A stretch of 64,000 nucleotides of DNA from Mesostigma viride (GCA_009746045.1 RPFO01000213.1:5904927-5968926); one strand, 5' to 3'; shown: positions 38,601 to 61,161, counted from the stretch's first letter. Notes: a model not told the origin generated them from the letters alone. A program made the numbers and translations.

Positions 38601-39970
38601 GCCCGGTGGAGAACTTTCAGAATCGTTTTCCTGGGTATACTTCCTTCATAGATCTTACACAACAACTTTGCGAGGTGGTAAACAGCGTCTTTGTACCCAG
38701 CTGCAGAGCCAAGATTGCTGAGGATGCGCGATTTGTGGCTGCTGGTAGTGATGGCTACAACCAGGTGTTTGACTTGTTGTATCCACCCGCCAAATGTGAG
38801 CGGTCTCACATGGACAAGCTGTATGACACCGCGCGTAAATGGGCCCGCCGCTTTACTTGGGGTGACTCAACATTTGGGATGAGCTCTTCCCAAAGGTCCG
38901 AGGTCACGCACAACGCGATAAAAAACCGTGTGGACAAAACCACGCAGTTGGAGGAGCTCCCTGTTGTGCTGGCTGATTTGTGGCAACGGCGTGCGGAGTC
39001 ACATGAGATCGAGCTTTACCGTCGATCTAAGCACCACCTGAACCGCATCAGTCCCATAGCCCACCCGGTTTTGGTTGATGCTGAGACAAAGTTAGCCAAA
39101 TATGCTTTTGACAAGCTGAAAATCCAGTTAGCAATGGCGTTTCATTACATAGTTGGTCCCGTGTATGATGGCAACCTGGTGGAGGTAAAGTTATCTCCAG
39201 AGAGCTCTGGGAGCCAGGCTCGCCGAGAACAACTGAAGGAGGATGAGCCTACGGTAGTGTCAAGGATTGTTACTCTTGGCAGCGACAAGCACCCCATTGC
39301 TTGCAGTTGTCAATATGTTGTCCACATGGGCCTCCCTTGCAGGCACGTGCTTGCTGTGGAGCTAATTGCTGTGTGGCTTCAAGCAAAGGCTCTGCCGTTG
39401 CAGTGTGTCCACCAGAAGTGGTTGTTGCCTTTAGATCAGGCAAATATGCGCAATGAGTCTTTCAAAGCGATGACAAGGCCGCAGCATCCTACACCCCACT
39501 TGGTTGTTGACCCAACCACCCCCTCCAACGTGGAGGTGACACCAAACTATGCCAACTTGATAGCCCTTAGCCGCCGCCTTGTTCAATTGGCGGTCGAGTC
39601 CCGTAAGGAAGTGGAAATCATGCAGCATATAGAGCGTGGAATTGAGATGTGTGTTTCCGACAACCCCGGTCTTCCAGCCACAACCCCGGGCCCTGCACAA
39701 CCGATGATAGCTCAGCACCCACTCCCAGTCAATGCGCAAGCAACATCTGCGCCAACCCAACAGCCCTTGTTATGTGGCAACCCACCAATCGCAAAGCCGC
39801 GGGGAAGGCCTAAGGTCCACGGGGCTCAGTCTAGGAGGCACCGCAGTGCTTGCGAGCCGGATAGAGCAGCTAGTCGCAAAGGCAAGCAGCCTCGTAGTGC
39901 AACTGCACAGTGTGAAGAGGGGCCTATTTCCAAAAAGCCATTCTTCCGTGGCTCCCACCCTACCTCCTAG
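35626..39970 (+). CDS. Mutator-like (MULE/FAR1-type) transposase, copy 2
   Basis: Same gene as the copy at 27017-31361. Exon 1 is open from 35626 to its donor at 37422, the intron runs to 38367, and exon 2 ends at 39970. FAR1-like zinc-binding, DDE core and SWIM motifs are all present. The proteins appear to differ at one residue near the C-terminal third (TPHLVVDP here, TPRLVVDP in copy 1). It is preceded by only a piece of one 362-bp unit. If the duplication is real, the element moved or was duplicated very recently. If it is an assembly artefact, the two copies are one locus. Confidence 0.85.
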
Positions 39971-41635
39971 TTCATCCCCTTCAATTAGTCCATCCCAGCC
40001 TTGTCCATTGTACCACTCGGTCACGAGATAGCTGCCCTTGGGTGGTGCCATGTCCGCGGATGAGTTAAAATGTTGTTATTGTATTAAAGCATGGATAAAA
40101 TAATTGCATTTTCATTTTAGCAACATCAAAGAGACAACATAACATGTTCATAATTCAATTGTGATTGATTTGGGTTTGATAAACAGTGCTCTCAACGTTT
40201 TCCAATTCATCTACACCTTAGTCATGAATTTCAATACAAAATGCTGGTGGGATGGTGATGCATGGAGCATGAATTAATGGATTAAAATATTTACTCATAT
40301 AATTTTAACACCTAAAAAGTGATTTCAGTCGTCACATGCAATGTTGGGCTACCACCTCTTTTGTTTTGGAATTTTGGCACAGTATCGAGAAAGAGGTAAT
40401 TCCAAAGTTTGCCAATGACTGCATGGTCTCGGAGCTAAACCAAGAGTTGTGTGTACGACCCTCATTTGTCGTGGCATGATCCACGTAGGGTCTGAGTACA
40501 AGGCTAACCAGGACAGTCATAATGCGTACACTCTATGCTCCTAGTACTTGTTGATATTGACATATTCTCCAGATTTCTGGCCTGCGCCGGTAGTCGCTTT
40601 GATATTGCATTCATTATGCTCACGTGATGCATGTCACGATAATATTATACTGTCTAACGTATTAGTTGCATTGAATTGAAACGTTACTCCGTTGGGAGAT
40701 CACGTAACACATGTCCGGTAGTCTGTAATATTAAGGCAGATGGTGCGCAAGGATAGATGGCAAGTAGTGATGAAGGAGACCACCCCCAAGTCTGTGGGGG
40801 CTCCGCGTGTGACCAAGTATGGCATTCATAGCGATTCGGGCCGCGGTGCCCACACCCCTGTAACTAGGACCTAGATAGCTTATACCATCCATTCCATCCC
40901 ATGTTCCCCTCCCACTGAGGACTTATGCTCACGTGACGCAGTCACGTGTCTATTAATTAATTAATTAATGTCCGGTAGGGGCACCTCGGGTAACCCGCTA
41001 CGGTCGGCACAGTGCCACCGGCCGCGGGGCCCACAATCCTGCTACCCGTGCTTAGATAGTTTCTTTCGCATGTCATCCATTCCCTTCATGAGGATACTGC
41101 TCACGCAGTCACGTGGTATTAATTAATTAATTAAATGTCCGTGAGAGGGGGTACATGGTCTATAAGCGTGCTAAGCAACAACCTGCAAATGATGTAAACT
41201 TAATAATGCTCACGTGATGTTTGTTAATTATAATATTGATAATTGTCTCTTGTTCACGTGGTGCAGTCACGTTCTTATCGCACGCAATTGATAGCACTGT
41301 TACGAGTTAACCCACCTCTATGTGAGAACCTGTACGTCTCCACCGTTGGCACTCGAATGGTACCTATCACCACTAAAGATGATTTAGAGGAATCGTTCGC
41401 GACAGCTAGATTGCAATGAAGCTTGATACATGTTCAGCTGCAATAAAACACATTTCCCAATTAACACAAGCAACAGCTATTGTGTGGGTCGACAACAACC
41501 AACTAACTATGAGCCCAACTCGAACGTATCGACGTTGGCTAGACTGCCATTATTGTTCTCACGACAGACCATACATTGAGGTGCTCACAGAACGCTGGCA
41601 CCAAGGGCAGAGGACATACAGGTAAAAACCATGAC
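39971..41635. other. AT-rich 3' flank with CACGTG repeats, copy 2
   Basis: Equivalent to 31362-33015, with two or three point differences and one 1-bp deletion. No gene seen. Confidence 0.5.
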
Positions 41636-41639
41636 ATGA

Positions 41640-42443
41640 GTAGGAACGGGCATGGCATGACTAGGAACGTGTACAGCATGACTAGGAACGGGTATGGCAT
41701 GACTAGGAAGTAGGAACAGGTATGGCATGACTAGGAAAGAGCATGGCATGACTAGGAACGGGCATGGCATGACTAGGAACGGGTGTGGCATGACTAGGAA
41801 CGTGTACAACATGACTAGGAACGGGGATGGCATGACTAGGAATGAGTATGTCATGACTCGGAACGGGTATGGCATGACTCGGAACGACCATGGCATGACT
41901 AGGAACGGGTACAGCATGACTAGGAACGGGTATGGCATGACTAGGAATGAGTATGTCATGACTCGGAACGGGTATGGCATGACTCGGAACGACCATGGCA
42001 TGACTAGGAACGGGTATGGCATGACTAGGAACGGGTGTGGCATGACTAGGAGCGTGTACAGCATGACTAGGAACGGGTATGGCATGACTAGGAACGGGTA
42101 TGGCATGACTAGGAACGGGTATGGCATGACTAGGAACGGGCATGGCATGACTAGGAACGGGTGTGGCATGACTAGGAACGGGCATGGCATGACTAGGAAC
42201 GGCCATGGCATGACTAGGAACGGGCATGGCATGACTAGGAACGGGTATGGCATGACTAGGAACGGGTATGGCATGACTAGGAACGGGTATGGCATGACTA
42301 GGAACGGGCATGGCATGACTAGTAACGGTATGGCATGACTAGGAACGGGCATGGCATGACTAGGAACGGGTATGGCATGACTCGGAACGACCATGGCATG
42401 ACTAGGAACGGCCATGGCATGACTAGGAACGGGTATGGCATGA
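41640..42443. repeat. 21-bp minisatellite, copy 2 (long allele)
   Basis: About 38 units of GGCATGACTAGGAACGGGTAT. The array resumes at 42887-42990 after a 442-bp insertion. All frames are open on both strands because the unit is a multiple of three; these are not genes. Confidence 0.9.
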
Positions 42444-42444
42444 C

Positions 42445-42886
42445 GTGGCCCACGCGCATGTGCGCCCATAATGGCCCCCATGGATGATGCTTTCAGTATT
42501 TAGCCGCGCCCAGCCTACAATGGGACCTCCCATGGATGATGCATTAAGAATTTAGCCATGCGATGCCTATGCAGGGAGTTACTCTCTGCTGAGATGCCAT
42601 GTGTACACCAGCTATAGCCTAGCCACATACCCTCCACCCCATATGTCATGCAGGCCTTCTAGGCCCTCTCCTCAAGCCCCCCCTGGGTGCCTGTGCTTGT
42701 TAAGGAGGCATGAACCATCATGGCGGTGCAGGTGCACCTTGTGCACCCAGAGCAGGTGACAGTTGTACATCCTCCACCTGCAGGTTGTAGCCCTGATTGT
42801 ATTACAAACCCATAGATGCCCTTTCTCAGGGCTATGTGTTACATATGCTCCCAACGGAGCTATCATTTTAATTAATTAATTAATTA
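42445..42886 (+). mobile_element. Short retroposon (truncated LINE or SINE) with (TTAA)n tail
   Basis: A 442-bp block interrupts the 21-bp minisatellite. It ends in a short hairpin (GCTCCCAACGGAGC) followed by ATCATTTTAATTAATTAA. Flanking ATGGCATGAC at 42435-42444 and 42887-42896 fits a 10-bp target duplication, although the host repeat itself contains that sequence. The LINE remnant at 61.7-63.6 kb ends with a similar hairpin and the same tail. No protein is encoded. Confidence 0.6.
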
Positions 42887-42989
42887 ATGGCATGACTAGG
42901 AACGGGAGTGACATGACTAGGAACGACCATGGCATGACTCGGAACGACCATGGCATGACTAGGAAGGAGCATGGCATGACTAGGAACGG

Positions 42990-43725
42990 GTATGGCGGCC
43001 AAGCACGTGGGCGGGTTCGTGCTATTCGTACCGTTGATGCTGAAGAGTCACAGGTATCGTTGGAACGGAACGGTCCAGGGGTCGCAGGCGGTTCTTCCCG
43101 GGACTGATCTTCCAGCGCTGCAAGAAAATCACGAACATGTCCCTGGTTGGGTAAAGAAAGCAGGCAAACCCCGACCGGCCGACCGCGTCCCCACCGTGCA
43201 TGTACCTTGGTAAGACGTACGTAAGGTTCTGTGGGCTGAACTGACCGCGCTTCAAGAATATGACGATTTGAAGCCACTATGAAGGTATATGCAAACCATG
43301 TCGGCGTCATCCGCTCGACCCCTCTTACTCAGATATAGTTGGATATGCAGCATAAAAAGCAACGGGGAGAAATTGTCAATGACTATGATCCCCCAACTGT
43401 GGGTGTTAGGAAATAGAAAAAGCATGGCAGGCATAGCTTGCGTGCAACATTGGGGGTCGGAAATTCTAGTCGGGGGGGTCAGTGGACTCCAACGTGGACT
43501 CGATACTCAGATTGATTGATTATTGAGGGTAAACTGCACGACTACAGGCTCTTTGCGCGCGCCACATGTTAAGTAATCATGCCATCAGCTGCCATTTTGA
43601 ACGCATCATAAGGAAACCCGTCGGGTTAAAAACTAAGATCTAAACGGCCATCACCACTCGCATCGACGACGAAATTCGGCTAAGTCCAAAGGCAGCCGAT
43701 ACGATTTACGTCGTTTGCAGTTTTA
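42990..43725. other. Unassigned sequence
   Basis: No gene, motif or repeat family recognised; the open frames are short and lack domains. Confidence 0.5.
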
Positions 43726-43726
43726 C

Positions 43727-43903
43727 GCGCCAGCCTTGCGCACGCTGCCGCGCCGCGCCCAGCCACGATGCACTCCCAGCCTTGCGCACTCCCAGCCTCG
43801 CGCACTCCCCAGCCTTGCGCACGCCAGCCTTGCGCACGCTGCGCCGCGCCCAGCCTTGTGCATCGTCTGAAGAAATCAGTGTCTGATGTTTACAAAAACT
43901 CTT
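43727..43903 (-). repeat. GC-rich AGCCTTGCGCAC repeat segment, inverse of 21217-21352
   Basis: CCAGCCTTGCGCACG/TCC repeats followed by GTCTGATGTTTACAAAAACT. This is the reverse complement of the segment at 21217-21352 and joins directly to the satellite array at 43904. Confidence 0.75.
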
Positions 43904-45683
43904 TGAACTGGGGACTTCCGGATCCGACGGAACGACCAGTAAAAACTCCCACTTTATTTGCGCAATGCTTCTTGCCGGGAAGGTGGGCGAGTAAGTTTTC
44001 ATTGCTATCCAGCCGAGGTGGGTTCCTATAAGGGAGTGTGGGCGGTTCCGCTTACGGCACTGTAGATAGCAGCTGATGGGAACATGCAGAAAACTTAGGA
44101 CCGCTAGCCCCTGCGCGGGTTTGAACTGGGGACTTCCGGATCCGACGGAACGACCAGTAAAAACTCCCACTTTATTTGCGCAATGCTTCTTGCCGGGAAG
44201 GTGGGCGAGTAAGTTTTCATTGCTATCCAGCCGAGGTGGGTTCCTATAAGGGAGTGTGGGCGGTTCCGCTTACGGCACTGTAGATAGCAGCTGATGGGAA
44301 CATGCAGAAAACTTAGGACCGCTAGCCCCTGCGCGGGTTTGAACTGGGGACTTCCGGATCCGACGGAACGACCAGTAAAAACTCCCACTTTATTTGCGCA
44401 ATGCTTCTTGCCGGGAAGGTGGGCGAGTAAGTTTTCATTAGACCCCTTCTGAAAAAACCTACCCCGACTAAACTACCCCGACTAAATTAGTCGGGGTTTT
44501 TGTCGGGGTACACCGGTCGAAACGGCACGTTTCGCCCCTTCTGAAAACACGGACACGGGTCGGACGGCAGCAGGTAGCATAATTATGCACTCTGAGACCG
44601 CGTAAGTGGCCTCTGACGCCACTGGACGTATATATTTGACCAATGACTAGAGTATTTTTCAGTTCAGTTCAGTTCAGACCAGCAGAGTTGGTGCGCAAAT
44701 CGGTACAGACGCCAGCAGGTCCCGAGGCGCACCCCGACGAAATTAGTCGGACCCCGACTAATCTACCCCAACTATTTTCCGACTAAATCGAAAATAGTCG
44801 GGGTAGATTAGTCGTGGTCCGACTAATTTCCCCAAAACGCGCCGCGCCAGGAATTTAGTCGGGGTAAATAGTCGGGGTTGGCGGTCTTCAGAAGGGGTCT
44901 ATTGCTATCCAGCCGAGGTGGGTTCCTATAAGGGAGTGTGGGCGGTTCCGCTTACGGCACTGTAGATAGCAGCTGATGGGAACATGCAGAAAACTTAGGA
45001 CCGCTAGCCCCTGCGCGGGTTTGAACTGGGGACTTCCGGATCCGACGGAACGACCAGTAAAAACTCACACTTTATTTGCGCAATGCTTCTTGCCGGGAAG
45101 GTGGGCGAGTAAGTTTTCATTGCTATCCAGCCGAGGTGGGTTCCTATAAGGGAGTGTGGGCGGTTCCGCTTACGGCACTGTAGATAGCAGCTGATGGGAA
45201 CATGCAGAAAACTTAGGACCGCTAGCCCCTGCGCGGGTTTGAACTGGGGACTTCCGGATCCGACGGAACGACCAGTAAAAACTCCCACTTTATTTGCGCA
45301 ATGCTTCTTGCCGGGAAGGTGGGCGAGTAAGTTTTCATTGCTATCCAGCCGAGGTGGGTTCCTATAAGGGAGTGTGGGCGGTTCCGCTTACGGCACTGTA
45401 GATAGCAGCTGATGGGAACATGCAGAAAACTTAGGACCGCTAGCCCCTGCGCGGGTTTGAACTGGGGACTTCCGGATCCGACGGAACGACCAGTAAAAAC
45501 TCCCACTTTATTTGCGCAATGCTTCTTGCCGGGAAGGTGGGCGAGTAAGTTTTCATTGCTATCCAGCCGAGGTGGGTTCCTATAAGGGAGTGTGGGCGGT
45601 TCCGCTTACGGCACTGTAGATAGCAGCTGATGGGAACATGCAGAAAACTTAGGACCGCTAGCCCCTGCGCGGGTTTGAACCTG
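43904..45683 (+). repeat. 218-bp satellite array
   Basis: Units start at TTTGAACTGGGGACTTCCGG near 43903, 44118, 44336, 45018, 45237 and 45455, exactly 218 bp apart except where a 464-bp insertion splits the third unit. Units are almost identical (one CCC/CAC change). Their spurious minus-strand open frames (MGVFTGRSVGSGS..) are not genes. GCGCGGGTTTGAACTGG resembles a pol III B box only weakly. Confidence 0.9.
44440..44900. mobile_element. 461-bp MITE, TIR AGACCCCTTCTGAA, TSD ATT
   Basis: Inverted ends AGACCCCTTCTGAA..TTCAGAAGGGGTCT enclose many ACCCCGACTA/TAGTCGGGGT inverted repeats. The neighbouring satellite units give the empty site (TTTTCATTGCTATCC), which proves a 3-bp ATT duplication at 44437-44439 and 44901-44903. 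No protein is encoded. The composite element at 45851-49770 has the same ends and inner sequence. Confidence 0.9.
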
Positions 45684-46581
45684 TTGTTGTTGTTGTTGAC
45701 TTGTTGTTGCCAACGCCGCACATGGACATTGGACAGCAGACCATACTGGAACGTTTTTTACCAACCCAGAAAGCAGCCGGATCGATACTTGCTACTTGGA
45801 GGCACGCATCCAAATGCTTTTTTCAAGGAAAAATGCTATCGGTTTGTAGTAGACCCCTTCTGAAGACCGCCAACCCCGACTATTTACCCCGACTGCTATC
45901 TACAGTGCCGTAAGCGGAACCGCCCACACTATTTACCCCGACTAAATTCCTGGCGCGGCGCGTTTTGGGGAAATTAGTCGGACCACGACTAGGTAATCTA
46001 CCCCGACTATTTTCGCGTTAGTCGGAAAATAGTTATAGTTGGGGTAGATTACATTGTAGTCGGGGTCCGACTAATTTCGTCGGGGTGCGCCTCGGGACCT
46101 GCTGGCGTCTGTACCGATTTGCGCACCAACTCTGCTGGTCTGAACTGAACTGAACTGAAAAATACTCTAGTCATTGGTCAAATATATACGTCCAGTGGCG
46201 TCAGAGGCCACTTACGCGGTCTCAGAGTGCATATGCTACCTGCTGCCGTCCGACCCGTGTCCGTGTTTTCAGAAGGGGCGAAACGTGCCGTTTCGACCGG
46301 TGTACCCCGACAAAAACCCCGACTAATTTAGTCGGCCGGGCCCGGTCTATACGGATTTTAAGTTAAAACCGAACCGGTCATTTTTAGCTGAAAATTGGGT
46401 CCGGAGGTAAAAATTTCAGTCTAGGTATACGAAACTCAACTGTCTGGACCGCAAGTAGAGTGGTTCCCGCCAAGTCGATGACGTGGCGCCAGCTCCGTGC
46501 CCGGGCAATCAGGCAATTACAGGCAATTAAACCCAAAACACTGACGGCGGGGAAGGGGAAGATGACCCGCGGTCGCCAGCC

Positions 46582-46830
46582 ATGGCGGACAATGCCGAAG
46601 GAGATGGACCATTGCTGCCACCCGAAGCGCGAAATCATTGCGTGCCATGCGGATTCGCCCATGGGAAAACGCCGAAGTGGACGATGAGAGAAAAAGCGCG
46701 TTTCGGGCATGTCCTAATTGACGAAAGCATCCGAGCAGCGTATTTTAAAGGATATATCGGTTTCTTTTTACTTTTTATGATGATTTGTAGTCGTAAACTT
46801 GCAAGGGTGGCCAGAGATCGCCGAATCTAG
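46582..46830 (+). CDS. Small open frame inside the Harbinger-like element
   Basis: Eighty-two codons (MADNAEGDGPLLPPEARNHC..) with a CxxC pair (HCVPCGF) and a hydrophobic end. Not recognised. Harbinger elements often carry a second, DNA-binding gene; nothing here proves that role. Confidence 0.25.
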   Translation: MADNAEGDGPLLPPEARNHCVPCGFAHGKTPKWTMREKARFGHVLIDESIRAAYFKGYIGFFLLFMMICSRKLARVARDRRI

Positions 46831-48055
46831 CGACCATGCTGCACAACTTTGGTGTGCCGCAATGCGCCATTATGCGGCCACCGCCTGGGCTAAGGTAATG
46901 CCAGCCACGCCAGGTAAAGCTGAGTTATCGTTTCCTTGTCGACGTATGACGTTTAGGTATACGTTCTAGCTTGTGTAGCACATTCTTTTTGCATTATTCA
47001 TGTTCTTTCTTGACCATGGCCTGGCCCCTTCCTAAAACACCATTCATAGATGCCTCCCTCAGTCAGTTGACCTGCCATAGTGTGATGGTGATAAGTTTTA
47101 GAGGTTGTATGGGTTTGAATACCTCCATATATGTTTGTTATACATTTCCCACACACATATTGCATGAGTGAGAGGCAGTTGGCTGGTCTCTGTGGCATCA
47201 TCAAGCATGTAACCGGTGAGTAGAAGCTTCCCATTGTCAGCATGTGCCACCAGGTGTGCTGCAGGCCATCACCTGGCAAGCTATAGCAGCTTAGGCCTAG
47301 TTTATCCTTGCTAGGGCAAGCTGAAATAGGCTTAACATCACTAGTTTGTTGGTGGCTGCCTCCTAGAATGCATGCCTTGCGTAGGGTGTCCGTACCACGT
47401 TACCTACGTGCATGGACAAGGTGGCAGCTGCACATAGGTGCCATGTAAGGGCAGTGTGATGATGCAGTTATGTTTCCCCATCATTGTGGAAGGGAAATGT
47501 ATTGTATGGCATGGTTGGTGGCCTTATTAGTAGGTAGCATGCCAAGCCCTACCCCCTTGGTTGCTTTTTACCAACGGTACCCCTATGGGCTGTACTGGGT
47601 GTAGCTGCTGGTATACCCAACCAAGTGATGACCCCAATGGCTCAAACTGCTCAGCAACTAATTGTTTATCATCCCTGAAGTGGTAGGTGCCTAGCTCTCA
47701 TAACATGATTCAAAATGCACATTCTACCAAAACTGAAAACGCGCGTCTTGACCGCCCTGACTTTGACGGTAGTTATACATGGCCTACCCTGCATATATGT
47801 AAGGTTGTGATGTATCAACCGGAAGAGCAACTCATGGACATGCTTGGCCCCCAAGGACAGCCATTGGATATGGGTAGGTTGGATGGCATCTGGTTTGCAA
47901 AGTTGTGAAGTTACAGCCGATGCATTGGCAGTATTTCTGCCCATTTAGGGGTTAAGTTTGACAACTGTGATGGTCATCAACTACCATTGCACATGCATCC
48001 TTTTTGACATTACAATAGCGGGATTAGGCAACATTCTCATCCTCACCGCTTGTGG

Positions 48056-48532
48056 GTAAAAAAAAAATGGCAACCAAGCACCATGCCACACGTGGCACAC
48101 TCAAGCATACACCAAGGTGGGTAAAAAAAACTGGCAACCATACACCATGCCACACGTGGCACACTCAAGCATACACCAAGGTAGGTAAAAAAAACTGGCA
48201 ACCAAACACCATGCCACACGCGGCACAGTCAAGCATTATACACCAAGGTGGGTAAAAAAAACTGGCAACCAAACACCATGCCACACGTGGCACACTCAAG
48301 CATTATACACCAAGGTGGGTAAAAAAAACTGGCAACCAAACACCATGCCACACGTGGCACACTCAAGCATACACCAAGGTGGGTAAAAGAAACTGGCAAC
48401 CAAACACCATGCCACACGTGGCACACTCAAGCATTATTATACACCAAGGTGGGTAAAAAAAACTGGCAACCAAACACCATGCCACACGTGGCACACTCAA
48501 GCATTATACACCAAGGTGGGTAAAAAAAGCTG
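48056..48532. repeat. 62-67-bp minisatellite, about 8 copies
   Basis: The unit contains CACCAAGGTGGGTAAAAAAA and CATGCCACACGTGGCACACT. Copies differ by CATTA insertions and A-run length. It abuts the 3' end of the Harbinger-type nuclease. Confidence 0.9.
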
Positions 48533-48533
48533 G

Positions 48534-49334
48534 CTAGCATGTTGCATGTCGTAGGTCACATGTCAATGCACGGTGAAGGATGCCAAAGCGGTGAATAAGA
48601 ATCCCAAATGCACGCTCTATGACCTGCCTGTACAAAGAGATGTAATCGTTACATGCGTCCTCTTGGACGTTGAGACCCCTTCCTGGGTAGGGAGTCACAA
48701 GCCAAGGCTTGATGGTGTATGCCTCATCTGCCACTATGTAGAATCCTTCTGGCAGGCCAACACGAGCCAATTCCGTGTGCAAAGAGCTGACACGAAATGC
48801 GACACTGTCATGGGTACTGCCGCAACATTTGTTGGAGCCATACAGAAAACGACATTTCGAATCGCACACAGCTTGCATGACAAGCGCATAAAACCCCTTA
48901 CGATTGTAGTACTGCCTGGGGTTCGCTACCTCCGACTTGAAGTTTTTTTTTTATCTTGATTGCGATACCATCGAGCGCACCAACACGACCATCAACAACT
49001 CCCCTGGTCGTCTGGTTGAAACCATCGGCCAAACGCGACAGTTCGCCCGAATCATCCGTGGTTGCGAGTGCGCTTCTCATTAGCAGCTCGCGGCAAGCCA
49101 AACCGACTTACGTAGGGCTTGGAAACGTGCACCACGCCTTGAGAGACGTCTTTATCCTGTACGCCTTCGCATCATCTTCAAATCCTGCAAATCATTCCAG
49201 TCCTCCCTGTCAATCCTGTCCTCGTCGGGCTTGCGCATAAGGTGGTATGACTGGCGAGACATTATGGCCGAGTGTTTTCGTGCTTTAAATACGCAACTGA
49301 AATGGTCGGAATTACCAACTGCGATGGCACACAC
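48534..49334 (-). pseudogene. PIF/Harbinger transposase (DDE_Tnp_4 nuclease), frame-broken
   Basis: Minus-strand pieces read in family order: RIDREDWNDL (49152-49334), then ELSRLADGFNQTTRGVVDGRVGALDGIAIKI (cut here at 20: VDGRVGALDGIAIKI is the first-Asp motif; 48898-49101), then MQAVCDSKCRFLYG..STHDSVAFRVS, GLPEGFYIVADEAY, PWLVTPYPG and IERAFGILIHRFGILHRAL (48534-48878). These are hallmark HARBI1-type motifs. The second and third pieces are separated by a frame change at an A-run on the minus strand (10 T at 48943-48952); one base fewer would make them continuous. The N-terminal part is incomplete and the C-terminus runs into the minisatellite. A plain DNA-transposon relic. Confidence 0.75.
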
Positions 49335-49773
49335 AGCTATGGCAACCAGCCTTCACGTCGGTAGTAGCAGCCCGACCACCAGGGTTTTCCCGCCAACAGG
49401 TGCGACTGGAGAGACATTTTTTTTTCTTAGTTCGTGAGTGATATGGCGAAATCGGTGTGCAATCGGAGAAAGTTGCGGCGATGGCTGCCTTGGGCGTTGA
49501 GCTCCGCTCACGTCGCTGGCAGGCGTTGCTGGCAGGCCTCTGACTTTCCCGCCCTTTTTCTTCTAATCTTGCGATCCTGGCGAGAATAAAATTTTAACAG
49601 GCCCTTCTGGAGGTGCATGGCAAAAGTGGCCCGTTTTAGTTAAAAACGACGAGGCTTGGGGACCGTTGATGCAAAACCCCCATCGATCTTACCGTCCGTT
49701 CTCTCCCGCCAGTTTTATCAAAAGTCCGTATAGACCGGGCCGTCGGGGTAGGTTTTTTCAGAAGGGGTCTAGT

Positions 49774-50243
49774 CCCGAGTTGCGACCGGTAATCAGGCAC
49801 AGTGGAAAACAGGAACGTTACCCGCCAGAAGTTCGTGACTTCCTGCACGCTCCTGTACCACCACGTGCCGCTTCCCGCGCTTCAGCCCCATGGATTTGAC
49901 TGCAATCTACTGCAATGGGAGATTGGCGCGAGCTGATGAAGCACCAGACCGACCGCATTTTAGCGGACTCGCGGCTACAGAGCCTCTATCTCAGCTGCTG
50001 AGCCCTGCATTGCATCGGCTTGCGAAACATTGTTATTAACGCACGTGCCTCGAGGCCCACAGAATCACAGGAGTGGTGCGCAGCTCACACAGGCGTCACT
50101 CGGATTCAAAATGTATTACCGGCACGCCATTTCGCCCGACACATCGCGAGCTGGCCATCCCCAATGGCCGAACTTGCGCGGCAATTCCTGGGATTCTGAG
50201 ATCAATAACTTGAATTGGGGCTGGCGAGAAATACTCTCGCAAG
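49774..50243. other. Upstream region of the mannanase gene
   Basis: About 470 bp between the composite transposon and the mannanase ATG; it should hold the promoter and 5' leader. No TATA box or known element stands out. Confidence 0.4.

Positions 50244-61161
<10,918 letters not shown>

Larger units (their letters stand above)
35297..42030 (+). repeat. 8.6-kb duplication, second copy
   Basis: Begins in mid-unit of the 362-bp repeat (equivalent to 26688) and runs through the transposase gene and its 3' flank into the 21-bp minisatellite. Nearly identical to 26688-33420. Confidence 0.9.
46339..49741 (-). mobile_element. PIF/Harbinger-like transposon (inner element)
   Basis: 17-bp terminal inverted repeats, GGCCCGGTCTATACGGA at 46339 and TCCGTATAGACCGGGCC ending at 49741. 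GGCCC-type ends are usual in this superfamily. GTCGG occurs on both sides (46331-46335, 49742-49746) and may be a target duplication, although the outer element is rich in GTCGG. The inside has a nuclease remnant (48.5-49.3 kb), a small plus-strand open frame (46582-46830) that could be part of a second gene, and a minisatellite. Confidence 0.7.
45851..49770 (-). mobile_element. Composite DNA transposon, TSD AGT, with a nested Harbinger-type element
   Basis: The outer ends AGACCCCTTCTGAA..TTCAGAAGGGGTCT are flanked by AGT at 45848-45850 and 49771-49773. About 45851-46335 and 49742-49770 together equal the 44440-44900 MITE in reverse orientation, so the outer element is another copy of it. The central 3.4 kb (46339-49741) begins GGCCCGGTCTATACGGA and ends with its reverse complement, so it is a second transposon inserted in the first. 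The inner element carries the Harbinger-type nuclease. Insertion lies about 0.5 kb upstream of the mannanase start. Confidence 0.8.

Noticed and set aside
44104-45721. Repeated 94-residue open frames (MGVFTGRSVG..) as a gene family
   Set aside because: They are the same frame of each 218-bp satellite unit, with no start context, splice signals or domain.
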